Assembly: GCA_965221575.1 (NCBI GenBank) | Contig: CBDCSM010000012.1 | Location: 372,001-436,000 of the forward strand | DNA: 64,000 nucleotides | Direction: 5' to 3' | DNA from: JAPPHA01 sp965221575 | GTDB lineage: Bacteria; Pseudomonadota; Alphaproteobacteria; Rhodobacterales; Rhodobacteraceae | Made by a program: the position numbers and the translations under genes | In this document: in pieces, positions 27,997 to 37,228 of the stretch | Position numbering within the stretch: position 1 is the stretch's first letter | How the letters are laid out: each line of letters opens with the position of its first letter | Notes under the pieces: model-generated | The model's database searches: none | The model's input: only the letters and a program-made list of their open reading frames with translations | What the model was told of the DNA's origin: nothing

Positions 27997-28956
27997 ATGC
28001 AGCCAACAGAGACCGGCACGGCCTTCGTTTTTCCGGGCCAGGGTTCGCAGAAAGTCGGTATGGGAAAGACCGTCGCCGAATCATGGCCGGAAGCAAAGGC
28101 GGTGTTCGACGAGGTTGATGATGCGCTTGGTGAAAAGCTTTCGGAACTGATCTGGGAAGGCGATATTGAAGACCTGACCCTCACGGCCAATGCACAGCCC
28201 GCTCTCATGGCGACGTCAATGGCAATCCTGGCCGCTATCAGGGCGGAGGGATTGCCGAGAACCGTTCCCGGTTGCGTTGCTGGTCATTCGCTTGGTGAAT
28301 ATTCCGCTCTCTGCGCGGCGAAGGTTCTGAGCCTTGGCGAGACGGCGCGGCTCCTGCGCATTCGTGGAACGGCAATGCAGGAAGCGGTACCGGTGGGAGA
28401 AGGGGCGATGGCGGCGATCCTGGGTCTTGACATCGAAACGGTTCGTGACCTGGCGGGCAGGGTGGCAGGTGACGACGTCTGTCAGGCTGCCAACGACAAT
28501 GACCCCGGACAGGTCGTTGTTTCGGGACATCGGATCGCTGTCGAGCGGGCCGTTGCCATGGCAAAGGAAAACGGGGCCAGGCGCGCGGTTCTCCTGCCGG
28601 TTTCGGCACCATTCCATTGTTCACTGATGCGACCGGCGGCGGAACGGATGAAAGGCGCGCTTCAGGATGCGACAATCCAACCTCCGGAAATTTCCGTTCT
28701 GGCCAATGTCACCGCCGATGTGACTGACGATCCGGAAGACATTCGCCGCTTGCTCCATGAGCAGGTGACGATGCCGGTTCGATGGCGAGAGACAGTGATT
28801 CGCATGAAAGACCTGGGCGTGGAAGCCGGATTCGAGATCGGCTCCGGGTCCGCTTTGTCCGGAATGATCAGGCGGACCGAGCGAACGGTTTCCTGTCGTT
28901 CGGTGCAGTCAGCCGACGACGTCCGGACATTGGTCAATGAACTGGCCTGCACGTGA
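27997..28956 (+). CDS. fabD: Malonyl-CoA:ACP transacylase
   Basis: The 319-residue protein moves malonyl groups to acyl carrier protein. AFVFPGQGSQKVGMGKTVAE is the N-terminal signature; the nucleophilic serine is about residue 98 in GHSLGEYSAL; the catalytic histidine is in VSAPFHCSLM. Length is normal. It begins the fabD-fabG-acpP cluster, 48 bases before fabG. Confidence 0.96.
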   Translation: MQPTETGTAFVFPGQGSQKVGMGKTVAESWPEAKAVFDEVDDALGEKLSELIWEGDIEDLTLTANAQPALMATSMAILAAIRAEGLPRTVPGCVAGHSLGEYSALCAAKVLSLGETARLLRIRGTAMQEAVPVGEGAMAAILGLDIETVRDLAGRVAGDDVCQAANDNDPGQVVVSGHRIAVERAVAMAKENGARRAVLLPVSAPFHCSLMRPAAERMKGALQDATIQPPEISVLANVTADVTDDPEDIRRLLHEQVTMPVRWRETVIRMKDLGVEAGFEIGSGSALSGMIRRTERTVSCRSVQSADDVRTLVNELACT

Positions 28957-29004
28957 CCGGGCAATCCGGGGAACGTGACGGCTCGACAGCGGCAGGAGTG
29001 ATCC

Positions 29005-29742
29005 ATGTTTGATCTATCTGGAAAACATGCTCTCGTAACCGGTGCCTCCGGCGGAATCGGCGGTGCCATAGCCAGGAATCTGCATGCGGGGGGCGCGCAT
29101 GTCGCGATTTCGGGGACAAGGGTCGACGCTCTCGATGCTCTTGCCGGCGAACTCGGTGACCGGGCATACCCCCTGACCTGCGACCTTTCCGACAGCGAGG
29201 CGACATCCTCGCTTCCCCAACGCGCCGCGGAAGCAATGGGTGGGCTTGACATTCTGGTCAACAACGCCGGCGTCACCCGAGACAACCTGATGTTGCGTTT
29301 GAGCGAAGACGATTGGGAGACGGTCATCTCCGTCAATCTTTCGGCGGCGATGCGGTTGATGAAATCTTCAATTCGAACGATGATCAGGAAACGCCAGGGA
29401 CGAATTGTCAACATTGTTTCCGTCGTCGGCCTCACGGGCAATTCGGGCCAGGCGAATTACGCGGCATCCAAGGCAGGCATGATCGGCCTGGCAAAATCGC
29501 TGGCCCAGGAAATCGGCAGCCGTGGCGTGACGGTGAATTGCGTCGCCCCGGGGTTCATTGTTTCGGCGATGACGGACAGGCTGCCCGATGACGTCGCAAA
29601 GAAATACAGCGAGTCAATCCCGGCCGGCAGATTTGGATCAGTCGAGGAAGTGGCGGCCGCCGTTCGATTTCTGGTCAGTGACGAAGCGTCCTACGTGACC
29701 GGTCAGACAATTCACGTCAACGGTGGCATGCTCATGGTTTGA
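29005..29742 (+). CDS. fabG: 3-oxoacyl-ACP reductase
   Basis: The 245-residue short-chain dehydrogenase reduces 3-oxoacyl-ACP with NADPH. Cofactor motif TGASGGIGGAIA, NNAGVTRDNLMLRL, and the catalytic YAASKAGM are present, and the C terminus ends with the usual VNGGMLMV. Location between fabD and acpP supports the FabG assignment over other short-chain dehydrogenases. Confidence 0.96.
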   Translation: MFDLSGKHALVTGASGGIGGAIARNLHAGGAHVAISGTRVDALDALAGELGDRAYPLTCDLSDSEATSSLPQRAAEAMGGLDILVNNAGVTRDNLMLRLSEDDWETVISVNLSAAMRLMKSSIRTMIRKRQGRIVNIVSVVGLTGNSGQANYAASKAGMIGLAKSLAQEIGSRGVTVNCVAPGFIVSAMTDRLPDDVAKKYSESIPAGRFGSVEEVAAAVRFLVSDEASYVTGQTIHVNGGMLMV

Positions 29743-29814
29743 CGGATTCCCGCAGGGGAAACAAAGTCGCGTATCGCACCTTTCCACGCCCGCCCGCTAC
29801 CGGTTCAAATGCGA

Positions 29815-29842
29815 TTGCCATTTGGTTGGCTTGTGGTATAGC
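29815..29842 (+). promoter_or_regulatory. Candidate promoter for acpP
   Basis: TTGCCA at 29815-29820 is separated by 16 bases from TATAGC at 29837-29842, about 100 bases upstream of the acpP start. Separate strong promoters for acpP inside fab clusters are common. Assigned by eye. Confidence 0.45.
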
Positions 29843-29943
29843 GCATCGAATGCGATTCAGGGTTCGCCGGAACTGTCACGGGCGATGCACTGAAATTTGG
29901 CAAACCCGGGTATTCCCCGAGTAACGAAAAAAGGACATGGGAC

Positions 29944-30180
29944 ATGGGCGAAGTATCGGATCGGGTGAAGAAGATCGTTGTCGAACAGCTGAGCGTGGAT
30001 GAAGACAAGGTTTCGGACGGCGCGTCCTTTATCGATGATCTCGGAGCCGACAGCCTCGACACTGTCGAATTGGTCATGGCATTTGAAGAAGAATTTGGAA
30101 TAGAAATACCCGACGATGCGGCTGAATCGATTCAAACATTTGAGGATGCCGTAAAATATATCGAATCTGCAACAAAATAA
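29944..30180 (+). CDS. acpP: Acyl carrier protein (housekeeping)
   Basis: The 78-residue acidic protein has DDLGADSLDTVELVMAFEEE, in which Ser37 takes the phosphopantetheine arm. Size and sequence fit the fatty-acid-synthesis ACP. It follows fabG by about 200 bases and has its own candidate promoter. AAAAAAGGACATGGGAC supplies the ribosome site. Confidence 0.97.
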   Translation: MGEVSDRVKKIVVEQLSVDEDKVSDGASFIDDLGADSLDTVELVMAFEEEFGIEIPDDAAESIQTFEDAVKYIESATK

Positions 30181-30504
30181 CGGCGGCCTTGCTGACGACC
30201 GGTGATCGCATCGACGAACGCATCCCTGATTTCAGAAAAACGTATCTGACTTGAACGGCGGTTGACTCGGGAGAGCCACCGCCGGGTATTCACGCCTCAG
30301 CATGAAGAGTACCAGCGCGTGAGCCCTTGATCACTGCGCGCCTCTTTTACCTTGTTCCCAGTCACTTCGGATCGGGCATGACACAAGTGTGATACGGTTG
30401 TTTTGACATTGTGCCCGGGTTGCGGTTGAATCCCGGGGCAAATCCGCAAGACCGTGCAATGAATGCAATGAATGCAGGCTCTCCTGACAACGGAGGAAGG
30501 TGCA
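30181..30504. other. Intergenic region between acpP and the HisA-like gene
   Basis: The 324-base gap contains no recognisable gene. A hairpin with stem CGGCGGT/ACCGCCG at 30256-30284 lies about 75 bases after acpP and might end its transcript, though no T run follows. Confidence 0.45.
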
Positions 30505-31248
30505 ATGGTGATTTATCCGACGATCGAACTCAAGAATGGTCGATGCGTCAGCCTGCGCCGCGGAAAACTCGATGATCCCCTGATCTGGCATGTCGACCCC
30601 GTCGCCAAGGCGCAGGAATTCGCTGATGTCGGCGCTGTATGGATGCACCTGACCGATCTCGATGCAATCGACGGAAACGATGAAAACCATGACCTCGTGA
30701 TCGAGATCATTCGTCGGGCGGGAATTCCCGTGCAACTGGCCGGGGGGTTTCGAACGGAAGACGGAGTCAGGGAGAGTGTTGAACTTGGTGCCGGTCGAAT
30801 CGTCATCGGAACTGCCGCCGTCCGAAACCCCGACTTGGTCAAACGGGTTGCCAAGAGTTTTCCGGATCAGATCGTTCTCGCGGTCGACGTGTACAAGGGG
30901 AAGGTTCTGACCGACGGTTGGCGCAACACCAGCATGTTCAACACGCTTGATTTCGTTCGCGCCTTTGACAGGGTCCCGTTGGCCGCGATTCTCTTCACCG
31001 ATGTCGGAGTGGAAGCCGAGGAGACGGACTTGCCGGTTTCCGAAGTTGCCGCCGTGGCTTCTGCGACAATGACGCCTGTCATCGCCAGCGGTCTCGTTCG
31101 TGGGCTTGAGGATATTTCTGCGCTCAAACGGATCGGAACCATCCATGGCGCCATTGTCGGGCGCGCCCTTTTCAACAGGAGCGTCGATCTGGCCGAAGCC
31201 CTCGATCTGGCGACCCCGCGACCGGATGACGTGGTTGTCTCGGGATAG
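30505..31248 (+). CDS. HisA/HisF-like TIM-barrel paralogue
   Basis: The 247-residue protein aligns with HisA (ProFAR isomerase) along its length: MVIYPTIELKNGRCVSL at the N terminus, QLAGGFRTEDGVRESVELGA, VLAVDVYKGKVLTDGW, and GAIVGRALFN. However, the first catalytic Asp of HisA (normally in AIDL) is Glu8 here. The TDI-RDGT-type phosphate loop is replaced by FTDVGVEAEETD, and the late SGG loop reads ASGLVRGLED. It is therefore unlikely to be the histidine enzyme. ATG 30505 is chosen because GGAGGAAGG lies just upstream. Its place between acpP and fabF may point to an envelope or fatty-acid-linked role, but that is a guess. Confidence 0.82.
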   Translation: MVIYPTIELKNGRCVSLRRGKLDDPLIWHVDPVAKAQEFADVGAVWMHLTDLDAIDGNDENHDLVIEIIRRAGIPVQLAGGFRTEDGVRESVELGAGRIVIGTAAVRNPDLVKRVAKSFPDQIVLAVDVYKGKVLTDGWRNTSMFNTLDFVRAFDRVPLAAILFTDVGVEAEETDLPVSEVAAVASATMTPVIASGLVRGLEDISALKRIGTIHGAIVGRALFNRSVDLAEALDLATPRPDDVVVSG

Positions 31249-31629
31249 GCGGCGGTTGAGAGGTTCCTCGAGAGTGCTACGGCGATCCCGGGTATAGGCT
31301 TGAAACGCCGTTCGCCGCCGGGGCCGGGGCGCTGAACAGTTTGCCTCGAGTCTGTCTCTCGGGTGCCGAAACTGCGCCGGATCGTGCAGGCGCTGTCTGC
31401 CGAGACTGGCCGCCGGAGCCGTTGACGCCGAATGCCTCCTCGCGCCTTACGACCAGGTGACGAAGATACCGTCACGATCCCGGACACTTCTGCATATTAT
31501 CCCTGGGGCGGCGAACGGAATTTCGAAATGACGGGAGTGAATGGGCGTCGATTGGCCCGCTCGTGCTTGTTTGTACGATGTCTAGGCATTAGGAGTCCCC
31601 GACTGTCATCAGTCTGTTGAGGAGCTCAC
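31249..31629. other. Intergenic region upstream of fabF
   Basis: No gene is seen in these 381 bases. A TATTAT-like box occurs near 31496 without a good partner, so the fabF promoter cannot be placed. A GGAG ribosome site (GAGGAGCTCACATG) directly precedes fabF. Confidence 0.45.
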
Positions 31630-32892
31630 ATGCGGCGGGTAGCCATTACGGGCCTGGGTATGGTGTCGCCACTGGCGTGCGGGGTTGGCGAGACCTGGAA
31701 TCGCGTACTGGCAGGCGAATCCGGTGCCGCACCGATCGCGCGCTTCGACGCATCCGGGTTGACGACCGGATATGCTTGCGAAGTGCCTTTGGGCGACGGG
31801 TCGAACGGCACATTCAATCCGGATGAATGGATGGAGCCAAAGGACCGGCGGAAGGTCGACAATTTCATCCTCTACGCGATGGCCGCGGCTGACCAGGCGA
31901 TTTCCGACTCCGCCTGGATGCCCGAAGATGAAGACGGTCGTGTTCGAACCGGTGTCATGATCGGCTCGGGGATCGGCGGATTGGAGTCCATTTCACGGGC
32001 GACCGAAATACTGAGAGACCGCGGCGCGCGGAGGATTTCCCCGTTTTTCATCCCGGGTGCTCTCATCAATCTGGCTTCGGGCCAGGTGTCCATTCGGTAC
32101 GGATTCAAGGGGCCCAACCACTCGGTGGTCACCGCGTGCTCGACCGGTGCACACGCGATCGCGGATGCCTCGCGTCTCATCATGATGGGAGACGCCGATG
32201 TCATGGTCGCGGGTGGTGCCGAGAGTTCGATCACGGAACTCGGTATTGCCGGCTTCAACGCCTGTCGCGCGCTCTCTACCGCCTGGGCGCATGATCCCGG
32301 TCGCGCATCGAGGCCCTGGGACAAGGAACGCGACGGTTTCGTCATGGGTGAAGGTGCCGGAGTCGTCGTCCTCGAGGACCTTGAACACGCGCGGTCACGT
32401 GGAGCGGGAATTCATGCTGAAATCCTCGGGTTCGGTCTTTCCGGTGACGCCTATCACGTAACCGCTCCACCCGAAGACGGAAACGGCGGCTTTCGTTGCA
32501 TGGAAGCGGCGCTGGCGCGGGCAGGGATGTTGCCCCGGGAAATCGACTACATCAATGCGCATGGCACATCGACGATGGCGGACACGATTGAACTCGCAAC
32601 CGTTCAGCGCCTGCTCGGGTCACATGCGCCCCATGTTACCATGTCATCGACAAAATCGTCGATCGGTCACTTGCTTGGTGCGGCAGGGGCGGTCGAATTG
32701 ATCTTTTGCGTCCTGGCCATCAGGGATCAGGTTGCACCGCCAACGATCAACCTTGATGACCCGGAAGTCGATGCGGACATCGACCTGGCGCCGCATCGGG
32801 CCGTCAAGAGGGAGATCCAGATCGCGTTGTCGAATTCCTTCGGATTCGGAGGGACGAACATATCCCTCGTTGTCGGAAAGGCTGCCGACTGA
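31630..32892 (+). CDS. fabF: Beta-ketoacyl-ACP synthase II
   Basis: The 420-residue condensing enzyme has the active cysteine in TACSTGAHAIAD, the histidines in NAHGTSTMADTIE and STKSSIGHLLGAAGAVE, and the ending NSFGFGGTNISLV. MRRVAITGLGMVSPLACGVG is the standard start. It is the housekeeping elongation enzyme of the fab cluster, distinct from the lpxD-linked synthase. mltG follows after only 7 bases. Confidence 0.96.
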   Translation: MRRVAITGLGMVSPLACGVGETWNRVLAGESGAAPIARFDASGLTTGYACEVPLGDGSNGTFNPDEWMEPKDRRKVDNFILYAMAAADQAISDSAWMPEDEDGRVRTGVMIGSGIGGLESISRATEILRDRGARRISPFFIPGALINLASGQVSIRYGFKGPNHSVVTACSTGAHAIADASRLIMMGDADVMVAGGAESSITELGIAGFNACRALSTAWAHDPGRASRPWDKERDGFVMGEGAGVVVLEDLEHARSRGAGIHAEILGFGLSGDAYHVTAPPEDGNGGFRCMEAALARAGMLPREIDYINAHGTSTMADTIELATVQRLLGSHAPHVTMSSTKSSIGHLLGAAGAVELIFCVLAIRDQVAPPTINLDDPEVDADIDLAPHRAVKREIQIALSNSFGFGGTNISLVVGKAAD

Positions 32893-32899
32893 AGGCGCC

Positions 32900-33886
32900 A
32901 TGCGGCATCTCGCTTCGAACCTTGTCAGTCTCCTCGTCGTCACGCTCGTCGTTCTTGCGGGCGTGCTTGCCTGGGGTCGCTACGAGTTCTACCGGGAAGG
33001 GCCGCTCGATACCCCGCTCGAATTCGTGATTTCGCGGGGCGAGACCCTGGGGCCGATTTCCGAACGGCTGGAGGCCAGTGGAGCGATTTCGAGCGCGGCC
33101 ATATTCCGGATAGGGGTCCGGTCGCTCGATCGAGAAACCGATTTCAAGTTTGGTGAATACGAATTGCGGGCGGGCGGCTCGATGGATTCAGTTCTGGATG
33201 CTTTGACATCAGGACACGGAATTATGCATTGGGTTACAATTCCGGAAGGATTCTCGGTCGCGCAAGTCATTGCGCGGTTGATGGAAACCGATCAGTTGGA
33301 CGGGGAGGTCACGGAAATCCCCCTCGAGGGATCGCTCGCACCTGAAACGTACGCGATCTCGCGCGGAGAATCCCGCCAGTCGGTGATCGATCGGATGAAG
33401 GAAGCCCAGGACGCCATTCTTGAAGAGGCGTGGAGCAACAAAAGGTCCGACCTTCCCCTGGAATCTCCATCAGACGTGTTGATCCTGGCGTCGATCGTCG
33501 AAAAGGAAACCGGGGTTGGATCGGAAAGGGCGGAAGTCGCCGCCGTGTTTTTCAACAGGCTTCGTAAGAAATGGCCGCTCCAGAGTGACCCCACCGTCGT
33601 GTACGGACTGACACTCGGACAGGAAAGCCTCGGCCGCGGGCTCAAGCAAAGCGAACTGAAAAAGGAAACGCCGTACAATACATATCTCATTCGCGGGCTG
33701 CCCCCGACACCGATCGCCAATCCCGGGAGGGCCGCGATCGAGGCAACGGTTCGGCCGAACGACTCAAAAAACATGTATTTCGTGGCAGACGGATCAGGCG
33801 GGCACGTGTTTGCGGAAACGCTGGACCAGCACAACCGCAATGTAGCGAAGTGGCGACGGATTGAACGAGAGAACGGGAATCGCTGA
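32900..33886 (+). CDS. mltG: Endolytic murein transglycosylase
   Basis: The protein of about 328 residues has one N-terminal membrane helix (LVSLLVVTLVVLAGVLAWG) and a YceG/MltG domain in the periplasm. The catalytic glutamate is expected in ILASIVEKETGV near residue 205; QSDPTVVYGL and PYNTYLIRGLPPTPIANPG are family signatures. It cleaves nascent glycan strands. I chose ATG 32900, since the longer frame from 32732 lies inside fabF. Placement after fabF matches many alphaproteobacteria. Confidence 0.95.
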   Translation: MRHLASNLVSLLVVTLVVLAGVLAWGRYEFYREGPLDTPLEFVISRGETLGPISERLEASGAISSAAIFRIGVRSLDRETDFKFGEYELRAGGSMDSVLDALTSGHGIMHWVTIPEGFSVAQVIARLMETDQLDGEVTEIPLEGSLAPETYAISRGESRQSVIDRMKEAQDAILEEAWSNKRSDLPLESPSDVLILASIVEKETGVGSERAEVAAVFFNRLRKKWPLQSDPTVVYGLTLGQESLGRGLKQSELKKETPYNTYLIRGLPPTPIANPGRAAIEATVRPNDSKNMYFVADGSGGHVFAETLDQHNRNVAKWRRIERENGNR

Positions 33887-34041
33887 CCGGCGCGAACTGA
33901 ACAGTTCCGGATCTTGCCGAAAGTGCGAACAGGTCGGGGCTGAACACGTCGTACGTGCGCGCGACACGGCATCGCGGTTCGACACGCGGCACATGACATG
34001 CTAGTCTGCAGGCATCCCGGCTTCAGGGAAGGTGAACGTCC

Positions 34042-34857
34042 ATGACGGCAGAAAAAATCGATCCCGCGATCGCGTCACTTGATCCGGTCTGGGACCGCGT
34101 ACGACGGGAAGCCGAAGATATCGTCAAGCGCGAACCCATTTTGGGGGGAGCCGTACACTCTGGCGTTCTCCACCACGGATCACTCGAAAAGACGATGAGC
34201 TACAGGATATCCCTGAAGCTCGCTTCGAATGAAATGTCTGCGCAAATTCTACTGGGTATCGTCGAGGAAGCGTATTCCTCGGATTTGACTCTCGGTGAGG
34301 CCGCGCGAGCGGACTTGGTGGCCGTCTACGACCGCGATCCAGCGTGCCACTACTTCGTTCAGCCAATCCTGTTCTTCAAGGGTTACCAGGCCGTACAGGG
34401 GTATCGTGTCGGCAATTGGCTGTGGAAGAACGGCCGCAAGGATCTCGCGTACTACTTCCAGATGCGCATCTCGGAGGTCTTCGGCATTGATATTCACCCC
34501 GGCGCGGTCATCGGGCAGGGGATCATGATCGACCATGCGCATTCAATCGTTATCGGTGAGACCGCCGTCGTCGGAGACAATGTCTCGATGCTTCATTCCG
34601 TCACCCTTGGCGGAACCGGCAAGGCCGACGGCGACCGGCATCCGAAGATCGAGAACGGCGTGCTGATCGGGGCTGGGGCCAAGGTGCTTGGAAATATCAG
34701 GGTTGGCTATTGCAGCCGGATCGCCGCCGGGTCCGTGGTGCTGCAGGAAGTTCCTCCTTGCAAGACCGTTGCGGGTGTTCCTGCGCGCATCGTTGGAGAA
34801 GCGGGCTGTGATCAACCGTCTCGAACAATGAACCAGTTGCTTCGGGAACAGTGCTGA
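34042..34857 (+). CDS. cysE: Serine O-acetyltransferase
   Basis: The 271-residue protein acetylates L-serine for cysteine synthesis. An N-terminal helical domain (about residues 10-140) is followed by a left-handed beta-helix acyltransferase domain with DIHPGAVIGQGIMIDHAHSI, GETAVVGDNVSMLHSVTLGG and DRHPKIENGVLIGAGAKVLG. The length and the C-terminal tail suit the CysE form that can bind CysK. It stands alone, followed by an IS1634-type element. Confidence 0.95.
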   Translation: MTAEKIDPAIASLDPVWDRVRREAEDIVKREPILGGAVHSGVLHHGSLEKTMSYRISLKLASNEMSAQILLGIVEEAYSSDLTLGEAARADLVAVYDRDPACHYFVQPILFFKGYQAVQGYRVGNWLWKNGRKDLAYYFQMRISEVFGIDIHPGAVIGQGIMIDHAHSIVIGETAVVGDNVSMLHSVTLGGTGKADGDRHPKIENGVLIGAGAKVLGNIRVGYCSRIAAGSVVLQEVPPCKTVAGVPARIVGEAGCDQPSRTMNQLLREQC

Positions 34858-35197
34858 AACTTTCTCACCGGGGGTGGTCACTACTATCAGAGTGAAAGGT
34901 TCTGACGGCGGGCTGGACCGCCTGAAGCGCTCTGGCGCTTATATGGAAAAACCGTCAATCTTCGGGCGGAATCGTGTCGTGTTAAACGCGCATGACCTGA
35001 ATTGCCGAAATTTGATCGGTCACTAGACGGAACTTCCAGCGGAACAAAACGGAATCATTGGTGAGAAAGTCGTTGAATTAGAATCACTTACGCGAATTCC
35101 GGAAAAGGAGATTCCGGATAAATGTTCCCATGTAAAGTCATGATATAGTCACTTTTCCAGTTGACATGACGCAATACATTCCCCCATAGTTGTTCCC
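34858..35197. other. Intergenic region between cysE and the IS1634-type transposase
   Basis: No gene is seen in these 340 bases. A short hairpin, AAGCGC-TCTG-GCGCTT at about 34925-34940, follows cysE and might stop its transcript. The left end of the insertion sequence must lie in the last part, but matching terminal repeats could not be found by eye. Confidence 0.4.
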
Positions 35198-36973
35198 ATG
35201 GCCATCAACGTCGAACGCATCCCGAACAGGGGCGCACAACCCACAATCCTCATCCGCGAGGCCTGGCGAGAAGGCAAACGCATCAAAAAACGTACCCGCG
35301 CCAACCTCACCGGCATGCCCGAACACATCATCAGCGGAATCGATACCCTCCTCAGGGGCGGTGTCGCCGTCAGGAACCTCAACGAGGTCTTCGCCATCAA
35401 GAGGGCGGTTCCCCACGGACATGTGGCAGCGGTGCTGGGAACGCTCCGGTCCCTGGGGCTGGTGCGCATCCTCGACCGCAAGGCGGACCGCATGCGGGAT
35501 CTCGCCGTCGCCGCCATCGTCGCGCGCATCGTCGATCCCGCCTCCAAGCTCGCCACCGCCCGGGCGCTGTCGCCCGAGACCGCATCGACCAGCCTCGGGG
35601 CCGTGCTCGATCTCGGCCCCGTCACCGGCAACGAGATGCTGGCCATGCTCGACTGGCTGCTGAAGCGCCAGCCCTGGATCGAGAAGAGCCTCGCCAACCG
35701 GCACCTCGGGGGTGGCAACACTCTTGTACTCTACGATGTTTCCAGCTCGTTCCTGGAGGGGCGGTGCTGCCCCCTGGCGGCCTTCGGCCACAACCGTGAC
35801 GGCAAGGCGGGCAAACAGCAGATCACCTACGGACTGTTGTGTGCCGCGGACGGCTGTCCGGTGGCGGTGGAGGTCTTTGCCGGCAACACCGGGGATCCCT
35901 CCACGGTGGCGTCGCAAGTGGCCCGGATCCGCACCCGCTTCGGCATCGACCACGTGGCGCTGGTGGGCGACCGGGGGATGATCACCGCGGCCCGCATCCG
36001 CGAGGATCTCAAGCCGGCGGATCTCGACTGGATCTCGGCCCTGACGAGCGATGATATCCGCAAGCTCCTGCGTCCGGCGGGTCCGGGCAAGCCGCCGCCG
36101 CTCGTCCCCGAGACCCTTGTTCCCGACGCGGTGGCCGAGGTCACCGGCCCGGACTTTCCCGGCGAGCGGCTGATGGTCTGCCTGAACCCGCGGTTGCGGG
36201 AGGAACGGGCCCGCAAGCGGGAGGATCTGCTGCGGGCGACGGAGGAGACGCTGGAGACGATTGCGGCGGCGGTGCGCTCGGGCCGGCTGAAGGGCCGGCA
36301 AGCCATCAACCGCAGGGTGGGACGGGATGCCAACCGCAGGAAGGTCGAGAAGCATTTCGAGATCACCGTCACCGATGATGCCATCACCTGGAGCCGCAGG
36401 CAGGAGCGGATTGCCGCCGAGGGCCGGCTTGACGGTGTCTACGTGATCCGCACCAACCTGAAGCCCGAAGCCATCGGGCCGGAGGCGGCGGTGGTGGCGT
36501 ACAAGTCCCTCGCGCAAGTGGAGCGTGCATTCCGGGTCCTCAAGGCATCGCGGCTGGAGATCCGTCCGGTCTATGTCTATTCCGAGGATCATGTCCGCGC
36601 GCACGTGTTCCTGTGCGTGCTGGCCTTCTACGTTGAATGGCACCTGCGCCGTCGCCTGGCGCCGCTTTTGTTCGAGGATGACGACCGTGAGGGCGCGCAG
36701 GCGCAACGCAAGTCACCGGTGGCGCCCGCCAGGGTCTCGGAGAGCGCCAAGGCCAAGGCCGACACCAAACTGACTTCCGACGGGCTGCCGGTTCACAGTT
36801 TCACGACACTTCTCGCCGATCTGGCCACGCTGACGCTGAACGAGGTGGCCATACCGGCCCGGCGGGCGTACCGGTTTCCGCTGATGTCGGAACCGACGCC
36901 GCTGCAGGCGCGGGCATTTCAACTGGTGGAGATCGATCCGACCAGGTTTGTTCCCAGTACAAGTCCAGCCTGA
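35198..36973 (+). CDS. IS1634-family (IS4-like) transposase
   Basis: The 591-residue transposase has a DDE catalytic core with candidate residues in LVLYDVSSSFLEG, VALVGDRGMITAARI and YKSLAQVERAFRVLK, the last being the typical IS4/IS1634 glutamate motif. The N-terminal KRIKKRTRANLTGMPEH portion is also typical. The frame is intact. GC-rich codon use and smooth repetitive phrasing differ from neighbours. I could not define the terminal repeats or a target duplication, so only the coding region is reported. It separates cysE from the pyruvate dehydrogenase genes and interrupts no recognisable gene. Confidence 0.9.
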   Translation: MAINVERIPNRGAQPTILIREAWREGKRIKKRTRANLTGMPEHIISGIDTLLRGGVAVRNLNEVFAIKRAVPHGHVAAVLGTLRSLGLVRILDRKADRMRDLAVAAIVARIVDPASKLATARALSPETASTSLGAVLDLGPVTGNEMLAMLDWLLKRQPWIEKSLANRHLGGGNTLVLYDVSSSFLEGRCCPLAAFGHNRDGKAGKQQITYGLLCAADGCPVAVEVFAGNTGDPSTVASQVARIRTRFGIDHVALVGDRGMITAARIREDLKPADLDWISALTSDDIRKLLRPAGPGKPPPLVPETLVPDAVAEVTGPDFPGERLMVCLNPRLREERARKREDLLRATEETLETIAAAVRSGRLKGRQAINRRVGRDANRRKVEKHFEITVTDDAITWSRRQERIAAEGRLDGVYVIRTNLKPEAIGPEAAVVAYKSLAQVERAFRVLKASRLEIRPVYVYSEDHVRAHVFLCVLAFYVEWHLRRRLAPLLFEDDDREGAQAQRKSPVAPARVSESAKAKADTKLTSDGLPVHSFTTLLADLATLTLNEVAIPARRAYRFPLMSEPTPLQARAFQLVEIDPTRFVPSTSPA

Positions 36974-37228
36974 TATCCGATACTTCTCTGATATCATTGG
37001 ATAATATTTCAAATCTGGCGATGAAGATCCGACTAGAACAGCACGCAAGTCGAGATTTTTTTTGTGCCGGTGCAAAGCCTCGAGGGCGGGGGGGATTGGC
37101 ACCTGTTTCGCTGGCTGCACCCCGCGGATTTTTGGCCGCGATCTCGCCGCTCGGAAAAGCTCGACCAGGAGTCGGGATGGAACACGTCTGGCACAAGTTC
37201 CGGATCGGTCAGTGCCCTCGCCGTATTT

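Noticed and set aside
35138..36706. Minus-strand open frame of 522 codons across the IS1634-type transposase
   Set aside because: Antisense shadow of a recognised transposase.
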